DNA of 64,000 nucleotides from CAWHPS01 sp963831235 (GTDB lineage: Bacteria > Fibrobacterota > OXYB2-FULL-49-7 > JAEUSG01): assembly GCA_963831235.1 (NCBI GenBank), contig CAWHPS010000048.1:4070-68069 (forward strand). The letters are read 5' to 3'. Shown piece after piece: positions 28,558 to 36,182 of the stretch. Positions within the stretch are counted from its first letter, which is position 1; each line of letters begins with the position of its first letter. The notes beneath the pieces were generated by a model, which worked only from the letters and a program-made list of their open reading frames with translations, was not told the DNA's origin and did not search any database. The position numbers and the translations under genes are program-made.

Positions 28558-29865
28558 ATGTATTATAACAAAAAATACGAGACTCTCCCACGGGAAGAAC
28601 TTGAACAGCTGCAAATAGAACGGCTCCAGTCCACATTGAACAGGGTTTATAGGAATGTGGCATTTTATAAAAACCTGTTTGATTCAAATAAAATAAATAT
28701 TGAAGACATCAGGTCAATCGCTGATTTACGCCGAATTCCTTTTACCATAAAAGAGGACCTGAACAAAAGCTACCCCTACGACATGTTTGCCGTCCCGCTC
28801 AAGGACATCGTGCGCATTCACACGACTTCAGGCACAACAGGGCGGCCTATTGTTGTCGGCTATACCAAAAACGACATTCGCCACTGGTCGGAGCTGGTCG
28901 CAAGACTTTTATACGCAGGCGGGATCACGGAACACGACACCGTAATGGTCGCTTTCAACTACAGCCTTTTTACCGGTGGGTTGGGTTTTCATTACGGCGC
29001 GGAACTTGTCGGAGCATCTGTGGTGCCTGCATCGGAAAGTAGCGATATTAAAAAGCAGATTATGATTATGAAGGACTACAAGACAACTGCCCTTGTGTCA
29101 ACTCCTGATTATGCACTCAAAATCATCCGCGGCATGAAGGAAATGGGAATTCACCATGAGCGTTTATTTCTAAAGAACGGGCTTTTCGGAGCAGAACCCT
29201 GGAGCGAAAAGGTCAGGCTCCAGATCGAAAATGAGCTCGGAATAAACGCTTTCGACAGTTATGGTATAAGCGAGGTCATGGGCCCGGGAATATCAGGCGA
29301 ATGCAGTCATAAAAACGGTCTGCATATAAATGAAGACCATTTCATAGTTGAGGTAATTGATCCTGTTACAGAGGAAAAACTTTCCGGAGGGATTGAAGGC
29401 GAACTCTGCATAACCACCCTCACCAAGGAGGGCTTCCCCCTTATCCGCTACCGAACGGGAGATCGCGCGAGTCTTATGGAGGGGGTCTGTCCATGCGGAC
29501 GTACCTTTACCAGAATGAGCCGTGTGAGGGCGCGTACCGACGACGTCATCATAGTACGGGGAATTAAATTCACACCCCTACGTATCGAAGAGGCGCTTTC
29601 TTATGTTGCAAAAGTCACACCGAGATACAAGGTTGTTATTGACAGAAAAAACGATATCGATGAAATAGAGATCAAAGTTGAGATGTCCGATTCAATGCCA
29701 TCCCTTGATATGGTTAAAGACCTTGAAAAGCTTAAAGGGGATATTGGAAAGCACATCCACAAGGAGCTTGGGCTCACTGCAAAAATATCATTTGTTGAAC
29801 CGGACTCACTCAAACAGGGGCCTGGCATGAAATATGTCAGGATAAATGATTTAAGAAAAGATTAG
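28558..29865 (+). CDS. paaK: Phenylacetate-CoA ligase family, copy 2
   Basis: 435 residues. The ATG at 28558 is preferred over 28540 because AAGGAGG lies 6 bases before it and the earlier ATG is inside livF. Same motifs as copy 1: HTTSGTTGRPIVVGYTKND, LFGAEPWSEKV, DSYGISEVMGPGISGEC, IRYRTGDRA, RARTDDVIIVRGIKFTP. It is clearly diverged from copy 1, so the two probably use different acids. Last gene of the liv operon, 10 bases after livF; co-transcription with an uptake system suggests CoA activation of a product of imported amino acids. Confidence 0.92.
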   Translation: MYYNKKYETLPREELEQLQIERLQSTLNRVYRNVAFYKNLFDSNKINIEDIRSIADLRRIPFTIKEDLNKSYPYDMFAVPLKDIVRIHTTSGTTGRPIVVGYTKNDIRHWSELVARLLYAGGITEHDTVMVAFNYSLFTGGLGFHYGAELVGASVVPASESSDIKKQIMIMKDYKTTALVSTPDYALKIIRGMKEMGIHHERLFLKNGLFGAEPWSEKVRLQIENELGINAFDSYGISEVMGPGISGECSHKNGLHINEDHFIVEVIDPVTEEKLSGGIEGELCITTLTKEGFPLIRYRTGDRASLMEGVCPCGRTFTRMSRVRARTDDVIIVRGIKFTPLRIEEALSYVAKVTPRYKVVIDRKNDIDEIEIKVEMSDSMPSLDMVKDLEKLKGDIGKHIHKELGLTAKISFVEPDSLKQGPGMKYVRINDLRKD

Positions 29866-29886
29866 ACACTTTAAATGGCATGCAGT

Positions 29887-29915
29887 TTGACTTGGAAAAA
29901 TATAATTACTATCTT
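29887..29915 (+). promoter_or_regulatory. Probable sigma-70 promoter of the ABC-2/Gld-like operon
   Basis: TTGACT (29887-29892), 17-base spacer, TATCTT (29910-29915), 67 bases before the first start codon. The -35 box continues as TTGACTT, as in two other candidates in this window. Confidence 0.5.
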
Positions 29916-29981
29916 TTCAAACTTTAAAAAAGTTCAACAAAACATCTTAAACACTTCTTTTTACTTAAAAGGAAAGGTTGT

Positions 29982-30911
29982 ATGATTAAAGTAGAAAACC
30001 TGAAAAAAGTCTACGGTGAAATAACCGCCGTTGACGACATCTCCTTTGAAGTGAGCAAAGGGGAGATTGTTGGTTTTCTCGGGCCGAACGGCGCGGGAAA
30101 AACCACGACAATGAAGATCCTCACATGTTTTATCGGCGCCACAAGCGGCCATGCAAGCATTGCCGGCTTTGACGTTGAGAAAAGTTCATTTGATGTGCGA
30201 AGCCGTGTGGGCTATCTGCCGGAAAATGCTCCGCTGTACACAGACATGGATGTCATTAGCTTCCTCAAGTTTACAGCAGAAATCCGCCAGATTAACAAAA
30301 GCGTTCTCAACACCCGGCTCGATTACATTACATCAACATGCGGGCTTAAGAGTGTTATCAGACGGCCCATTGCCCAGCTGTCAAAAGGTTTCAGGCAGCG
30401 TGTAGGACTTGCACAAGCAATGCTCCATAACCCGGAAGTCCTGATTCTTGATGAACCGACATCAGGGCTCGATCCCAACCAGATTGTTGAAATACGAGAA
30501 CTCATAAAAAATCTCGGCAAAGAAAAGACCGTTATTCTTTCAACGCACATCCTTCCGGAAGTCGAAGCTACATGCGGCAGGGCAATCATTATTAATGAAG
30601 GCAAGATTGTTGCCAAAGGCACACTTGCCGAACTTTCCTCGCACAGCCAGGAAATAATAGTGGCCCGCATCCGTGGCGACAGAAATGCCGTGGAAACCGC
30701 ATTAAAAACAGTTCCCAGCGCCGAGAGCGTCCGCTTCCGCGAAGAAAAGCAGGGGCTTTCCCTATTCGAGATTACGCCCAAAAAAGGCGCACCAACCGCT
30801 GAAGAGGTCTTTAAGACTGTTGCAAATAGCGGCTTCAGCCTTGCAGAACTGCGCACAGAAGGAGCAAGTCTCGAAGATGTCTTCCAACGACTGACAAGGA
30901 GCGTGTCATGA
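29982..30911 (+). CDS. ABC transporter ATPase, GldA/NatA-like
   Basis: 309 residues. Walker A FLGPNGAGKTTTMKIL, GYLPENAPLYTDMDV, signature QLSKGFRQRVGLAQAM, Walker B VLILDEPTSGLDPNQ and STHILPEVEA. About 90 C-terminal residues after the ATPase core (EVEALKTVPSAE-like alpha/beta region) are typical of the ABC-2 type family. With the next three genes it forms a four-gene export-type complex akin to GldA-GldF-GldG; the substrate is unknown. The start follows AAAGGAAAGG. Overlaps the next gene by 4 bases (ATGA). Confidence 0.88.
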   Translation: MIKVENLKKVYGEITAVDDISFEVSKGEIVGFLGPNGAGKTTTMKILTCFIGATSGHASIAGFDVEKSSFDVRSRVGYLPENAPLYTDMDVISFLKFTAEIRQINKSVLNTRLDYITSTCGLKSVIRRPIAQLSKGFRQRVGLAQAMLHNPEVLILDEPTSGLDPNQIVEIRELIKNLGKEKTVILSTHILPEVEATCGRAIIINEGKIVAKGTLAELSSHSQEIIVARIRGDRNAVETALKTVPSAESVRFREEKQGLSLFEITPKKGAPTAEEVFKTVANSGFSLAELRTEGASLEDVFQRLTRSVS

Positions 30912-31624
30912 ACCGTTTTAAAGCAATATTCAAAAAAGAGTTTTTCGGATACTTCAATTCCCCAATCGCCTATGTTTATCTGTTCGTATATATAGGCTTA
31001 ACAAACTGGCTCTTCTTCAAGACCTTCTTCCTTTCAGAACAGGCTTCCATGAGGTCATATTTCGGTATCCTGCCCATTCTCTTTCTCTTTTTCGTACCGG
31101 CAGTTACCATGAGGCTATGGGCTGAAGAGAAAAAAAGTGGCACCATTGAAATTCTTTTCACGCTTCCGCTCCAGGTAATCGAAGTCGTGATGGGCAAATT
31201 CCTCGCAGCTTATGCCTTCCTTTCCGTATCTCTTTTATTTTCACTATCCGTTCCAATAAGCATTGGAATTGCAGGAGATCCGGAATGGGGACCCATTGTA
31301 TGCGGCTATCTCGGTGCGTTCCTTATGGGAGGCGCTTACCTTGCAGTCGGTATTTTCGTGTCAAACATCACTGAAAATCAAATTATAGCTTTTATTATGG
31401 GGGTCGTGATTACCTTTGCCCTCTACATCTTAGGTTCACCGATTGTGACCTTTTCAATGCCCAATTTCATTGTTCCGTTATTCACCTTCCTCGGCCTTGG
31501 CAATCATTACGAAAGCATCATGCGCGGAGTAATCGACTCACGTGATATAATTTACTACCTGAGTATAATCGGCGTGTTCCTGTTCCTGAACACATACAGC
31601 ATTGAAAACAGGAAATGGAGGTAA
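30908..31624 (+). CDS. ABC-2 type permease, GldF-like
   Basis: 238 residues, six membrane segments. N-terminal FKAIFKKEFFGYFNSPIAYVYLFVYI and RLWAEEKKSGTIEILFTLPL are hallmarks of the GldF/ABC-2 permease family. It carries the short coupling helix before the first membrane span. Membrane partner of the ATPase at 29982; the GldG-like gene starts 4 bases after it. Confidence 0.88.
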   Translation: MNRFKAIFKKEFFGYFNSPIAYVYLFVYIGLTNWLFFKTFFLSEQASMRSYFGILPILFLFFVPAVTMRLWAEEKKSGTIEILFTLPLQVIEVVMGKFLAAYAFLSVSLLFSLSVPISIGIAGDPEWGPIVCGYLGAFLMGGAYLAVGIFVSNITENQIIAFIMGVVITFALYILGSPIVTFSMPNFIVPLFTFLGLGNHYESIMRGVIDSRDIIYYLSIIGVFLFLNTYSIENRKWR

Positions 31625-31627
31625 ACA

Positions 31628-33316
31628 ATGGAAAAAACAAAACTTACGGTTAGAACCAATTTTATTCTTTTCATCGCGGTAATAATAGGCTTTGTGTGCG
31701 TGTTCAATTACCTGATGTCCAAATTCTTTTTAAGGGCTGATCTGACCACCAACAAGGTTTATACAATCTCAGCAGGCACAAAAAGAGTTTTGCGCGGTCT
31801 TGACGATATGGTTACGGTAAAGGTCTTCATATCCGAAAAGAACCTGCCACCCCTTGCCATGAACCTGACAAGGACAATAAAAGACCTTCTTTCCGAATAC
31901 GAAGCATACAGCCACGGCAATCTGCAAATAAAGTATTTCGATCCCACAGATGATCCTGAACAGGCTAATGAGGCCAAATCACTTGGTTTGCAGGAAGTGC
32001 CCATGCAAATCATTGAAAAAGACAAGCAGCAGAATGTGATGTGCTTTATGGGCCTTGTTGTGCTGTATGGCGACAAAAAAGAGAATGTTCCGGTACTAAA
32101 CAATGTCGGCAACCTGGAATACGATCTTACTTCACGTATAATAAAGGTAAGCCGCAAAGAGGTCAAGCAGGTCGGCTTTTACTTCGGCAACGGACCTCAC
32201 AAGTTTCTGCCCGAGGGTTATCCGCAACAGCAAAATCAGGGCGGAATGGCACAAACCTACGATAATCTGAAGAAAGTGCTCCAGGAACAGTTTGAAGTAC
32301 GTGAAGTCTCTGATTTGAGCCGCGGCACGCCAATCCAGTCTGATATTTCAACGCTTGTTATTGCCGGACCCAAATCCATATCAGAGCGCGAAAAATTCGA
32401 AATAGACCAGTTCCTGATGAAAGGAGGCAAAGTCATCGCACTAATCGATGCAGTGGAAATAATGACCCAGTATGGAATAAACGCAATGAAGCAGGCTCAT
32501 AATACCGGCGAATTGTTCGGAAGCTATGGCGCCAAGGTAAATCAGGACATAGTGGCTGATGGACGGGCCCACAACAGCATCACGTACCAGGTCAATTATG
32601 GCAACTTTGTTTTGCCGGTATCGACTCCCTACCCGTTATGGGTCCAGATTATCAAGGGCGGATTTGCCAAAGACAACCCTGCAGTAAGCTCACTTGAAAC
32701 AATGACCTTCATGTGGCCGAGCTCTGTTGAAATCACGCTTTCAAAAGAGGATTCAGCAAGGGTCAAGGCAATACCACTAATTACGACCACCCGGTTTGCA
32801 AAAACAATGACTGATAATTTTGATCTTAACCCACGCAAGGAGTGGAATGCCTTTTTCAATGGAAACTTGAAGTCATACGATATAGGCGTGATCCTTTCGG
32901 GTGAGTTCAATTCATATTATGCCGGGAAATCAATACCCGGTGTCTCGAATCCGGCTGATACCGTAAACAAGAACGCAATTGTTCCCGCCAACGGCGATGC
33001 CACAAGAACAATCATCGAAAGAAGCCCTAAAACCACATTCGTTCTCATAGGTGATTCCGACTTCTTGTCAGATGGCACTCCGCGGGAAAATACGGTTTTC
33101 ATGACTAACCTTGTTGAATGGCTGACATTGGGCGATAATCTTATTGGGGTGCGGTCAAAGAACGTATCAGACAGAATGCTTGACCCCAGGATCACACCTG
33201 CAACAAAATCAGCCATACGAATTGTAAACACAATCGTTATGCCGCTTCTTGTAATTCTCATCGGGCTCTTCGTGTTCATAAGGCGAAGAAACATTACGAA
33301 GAAAGGAGTTGAATAA
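31628..33316 (+). CDS. GldG-like ABC auxiliary protein
   Basis: 562 residues. One N-terminal membrane anchor (about 12-35), then a large periplasmic part with the GldG-family pattern RADLTTNKVYTISAGTKRVLRGLDDMVTVKVFISEKNLPP, a thioredoxin-like IKYFDPTDDPEQ region and a C-terminal anchor (about 530-550) followed by RRRN. In gliding Bacteroidota GldG works with GldA/GldF; outside them the same family accompanies ABC-2 exporters of unknown cargo. Overlaps the next gene by 1 base. Confidence 0.85.
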   Translation: MEKTKLTVRTNFILFIAVIIGFVCVFNYLMSKFFLRADLTTNKVYTISAGTKRVLRGLDDMVTVKVFISEKNLPPLAMNLTRTIKDLLSEYEAYSHGNLQIKYFDPTDDPEQANEAKSLGLQEVPMQIIEKDKQQNVMCFMGLVVLYGDKKENVPVLNNVGNLEYDLTSRIIKVSRKEVKQVGFYFGNGPHKFLPEGYPQQQNQGGMAQTYDNLKKVLQEQFEVREVSDLSRGTPIQSDISTLVIAGPKSISEREKFEIDQFLMKGGKVIALIDAVEIMTQYGINAMKQAHNTGELFGSYGAKVNQDIVADGRAHNSITYQVNYGNFVLPVSTPYPLWVQIIKGGFAKDNPAVSSLETMTFMWPSSVEITLSKEDSARVKAIPLITTTRFAKTMTDNFDLNPRKEWNAFFNGNLKSYDIGVILSGEFNSYYAGKSIPGVSNPADTVNKNAIVPANGDATRTIIERSPKTTFVLIGDSDFLSDGTPRENTVFMTNLVEWLTLGDNLIGVRSKNVSDRMLDPRITPATKSAIRIVNTIVMPLLVILIGLFVFIRRRNITKKGVE

Positions 33317-34308
33317 TGAAGCAGACTTTGATACTGCTCGGTGTCCTTGCCGCTCTGATAGCGGTAATTATGGTATCCAACAGGGTTTCAGCAACCCGCG
33401 AAAAACCTGAATTTTTCAAAGGTTTCAATAAATCAAAGGTGAGCCGTATCTCCATTTCCAGGTATGGGAGCAACGAAACCCTTAAGAAGGAAGATGGTAA
33501 ATGGTTTGCCACACAAAATGGTGATTACCCTGCTGATTCTGCCAAAATAAACATAATACTTAACTTTATGGCTGATCAGAAAAAGGATGATCCCATTTCC
33601 AAGAACCCGGCCAAACACTCGGAACTGAAAGTGGATTCAATCAATGCAACCAAAGTCATTGTTGAATCCGGCCCATCAAAGGTTGTTTTCCTTTATGGCA
33701 GCATGGCACAGGGATTCAGCGGCAACTACCTTCGCTTCGATGGAAAGAATGAGGTCTATGTGTCCAAGGGCGGCATGGAACAGGTTTTTAACAGCGCTCC
33801 CAACTTCTATCGCAGCAAAGTTCTTTTTGCCCTTAACAAGGACAATATAACAGGGCTGTCAGTTATTTACAAACCAAATAAGGATAGTGCTGCAATCGAA
33901 TTTTCCGCTCAGTTCAATGTTGAAAAGGCTGTTTGGAAGATTGACAAACCTGAGACCATTGATGGTGACGGGAGCAGGATGAATGATTATCTTGCCAAAT
34001 TCTGCGGTCTTGAGGTTGACGAGTGGTACGACAAAGACACTACAACCGCCCTTGGATTTGATAACCCTATCCTTCGCGCCTCGCTTAAAAAGAGCGACGG
34101 CTCCACTATTTCTTTGCTTGCAGGCGCTGAAAAGAATGGAAATCGCTATGTTAAAGTCGAGGGAGACAACAACAAGTATATTCTCAGGTCAGGAAAAATT
34201 GACGCACTAAAGCCGTCTATATCGGACCTGAAAGCAAAACCCGCGGCCCCGAGCGATACAGCTAGTTCAAAGGCAAAGCCAGTGCTGGGGTTCCCTCAGG
34301 GAAAGTAA
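33316..34308 (+). CDS. DUF4340 periplasmic protein
   Basis: 330 residues with one N-terminal membrane anchor (about 4-22). Repeated motif of the DUF4340 family: VSRISISRYGSNETLKKEDGKWF with the paired beta-unit near residues 170-230. Proteins of this family regularly follow GldG-like genes and probably belong to the same envelope complex. A Lys/Pro/Ser-rich tail ends the protein. A clear terminator closes the operon. Confidence 0.85.
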   Translation: MKQTLILLGVLAALIAVIMVSNRVSATREKPEFFKGFNKSKVSRISISRYGSNETLKKEDGKWFATQNGDYPADSAKINIILNFMADQKKDDPISKNPAKHSELKVDSINATKVIVESGPSKVVFLYGSMAQGFSGNYLRFDGKNEVYVSKGGMEQVFNSAPNFYRSKVLFALNKDNITGLSVIYKPNKDSAAIEFSAQFNVEKAVWKIDKPETIDGDGSRMNDYLAKFCGLEVDEWYDKDTTTALGFDNPILRASLKKSDGSTISLLAGAEKNGNRYVKVEGDNNKYILRSGKIDALKPSISDLKAKPAAPSDTASSKAKPVLGFPQGK

Positions 34309-34341
34309 CATATAACAACTTTTAAGTTGTGAAAGATCAAC

Positions 34342-34378
34342 AAAAGCCCGCTTTAAAAGCGGGCTTTTTTGTTTTTAT
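34342..34378 (+). terminator. Rho-independent terminator of the Gld-like operon
   Basis: Stem AAAAGCCCGCTT / AAGCGGGCTTTT, loop TAA, followed by TTGTTTTTATTT. Textbook form, 34 bases after the stop codon. Confidence 0.92.
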
Positions 34379-34426
34379 TTACGAATTATCTTTTGTGCCT
34401 GTTGTTTATTATTTTTCATTTATCCA

Positions 34427-36166
34427 ATGCCGCTAAAAAAACCCAATACATCAATAACCGGTTTCTTTATCCCAGTCGGTCTAATCCTTTTTGTGGACTT
34501 GTTTTTAGTCCGCGACTTTGCATGGCTTAAAGATAATTTTCATGGTATAAGGTTTCTGGTTAATTACCTGCTTGGAATAATAGGTCTTCTGTCAATGGTT
34601 TACCTTCTTAAGATTATTTTTATCAGAAACATTCTCCTAAAAATCATTGCTTTTATTTTAATCTTCCTTCCATTGATTCTCGAACTTTCGTATTTCTCTG
34701 TTTATAACAAATTCATTCCTCCATTTGGATTTTCCTTTTTTTCCGAAAACATGGGTCTTACTCTTAGTCTGTACCTGGAAAATCTGCGGCTATTCCGGAC
34801 ACTGTTGCTTGTTATTGCAACAGTAATTGCTTTTAGGCTGCTTTTTCATCATACTTCGCGTGTCAGGATAGTTCCTCTGATTTGCAGTATCATTCTGCTC
34901 GGGGCAGTAATTATACATGGCGTATTCGGCTGGTATTCGGTAAATATGTTCAGCAACGGAGTAATGGCATTTTATAATGCGCTGATAGACAATTCGTTGC
35001 GCAGTACAGGGGTTTTTCGCATAAACCGCCCTGAAGTCCCAAAATCCGTGAATACCATAACCTCTGGAAAAGCACCGGTTATCTGGATTATCGGTGAATC
35101 AACATGCCTGACTCATATGAGTCTTTATGGTTACTGGCGGGAAACAACATCCTGTCTAGATTCTTTGAACAAAAGCAATAAACTCGTGGCATTCAGGAAT
35201 GCAATAAGCGTGGGTAATAAAACCAACCTGTCCGTGCCTTACATGCTGACAGGCCTTGAAGGGCCGGACCCCAAGGGACGATTCTATGTGACACCGACAA
35301 TATTTGCTTACGCCAAAGCCGCTGGATATAAGACAGCTTTTCTTACGGCCCAGGATTTTAAATGGGGACATATGGATAAAATCCTCATTGACAGGAATGT
35401 TGATGAATTTGTAGATGGTTCTTCAATTTCTTCCTCAGTCGATGTTCTGGAAGGCATTGACGATATGCTTCTTTTAAATAAAATGGCGGGGCCATACATA
35501 GACAGTATCACAGCGCCGTTTTTGCTTGTTCTTCAGATGAACGGCAGCCATTACCCATACTCAAGACACTGCCCTTATGAATACAAAAAGTTCATGCCTG
35601 AAAAAGGAGACAATTCAATTGAGGCGTACGACAACACTGTTGTTTACACTGATCACTTTCTCGGAATGTTGTATAAAAAAGCCTTATCACGTTTTCCCGG
35701 TTGCTGGATTATTTTCACACCCGATCATGGACAAAATATTGGAGGAAACGGAGGATTGTACAATGACAGCTATTTGAGTGATGTTGTTCACAACCCGCTC
35801 ATTATAATCCCTCCCACAAGCGAGATGGATAAAATCAGAATCAATATTGATGCGCCGATAAGCCAGGCTGATATTGCAGCCACAATCATGGAAATAATGG
35901 ATATGCATCCATTGAAGCCAGTTAATGGATTGTCGCTTTTAAAACCAATTCCTACCGACAGATTGCGTTTATGCAGTGAATATATGCCGACTTTTCATAA
36001 CAATCCTTCAGCACTGCTCTTTTTACCTGATCTCAGTTCCTATAGGATTGATTTTACAAAACAAAGTGTTTTAATGCCTGATGGACAAAGTATAAAGCCC
36101 TATTCAACTTTGAATGATACTTTAAGAAATTATATTGAAAGCAGGCTTAAGGGACCTTTGAATTGA
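34427..36166 (+). CDS. Phosphoethanolamine-transferase-like membrane sulfatase-fold enzyme
   Basis: 579 residues. Five N-terminal membrane helices (to about 175), then a periplasmic alkaline-phosphatase/sulfatase domain. The nucleophile region is IGESTCLTHMSLYGYWRETT (Thr near 226), followed by LSVPYMLTG, LQMNGSHYPYS, YDNTVVYTDHFLG and FTPDHGQNIGGNG, the metal-site order of EptA/CptA-type lipid A or LPS-core phosphoethanolamine transferases. It would modify envelope glycolipids on the outer face of the inner membrane. Whether the donor is phosphatidylethanolamine cannot be read from the sequence. Stand-alone gene, convergent with the next one. Confidence 0.8.
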   Translation: MPLKKPNTSITGFFIPVGLILFVDLFLVRDFAWLKDNFHGIRFLVNYLLGIIGLLSMVYLLKIIFIRNILLKIIAFILIFLPLILELSYFSVYNKFIPPFGFSFFSENMGLTLSLYLENLRLFRTLLLVIATVIAFRLLFHHTSRVRIVPLICSIILLGAVIIHGVFGWYSVNMFSNGVMAFYNALIDNSLRSTGVFRINRPEVPKSVNTITSGKAPVIWIIGESTCLTHMSLYGYWRETTSCLDSLNKSNKLVAFRNAISVGNKTNLSVPYMLTGLEGPDPKGRFYVTPTIFAYAKAAGYKTAFLTAQDFKWGHMDKILIDRNVDEFVDGSSISSSVDVLEGIDDMLLLNKMAGPYIDSITAPFLLVLQMNGSHYPYSRHCPYEYKKFMPEKGDNSIEAYDNTVVYTDHFLGMLYKKALSRFPGCWIIFTPDHGQNIGGNGGLYNDSYLSDVVHNPLIIIPPTSEMDKIRINIDAPISQADIAATIMEIMDMHPLKPVNGLSLLKPIPTDRLRLCSEYMPTFHNNPSALLFLPDLSSYRIDFTKQSVLMPDGQSIKPYSTLNDTLRNYIESRLKGPLN

Positions 36167-36182
36167 GCAACCGGTCAGACTG

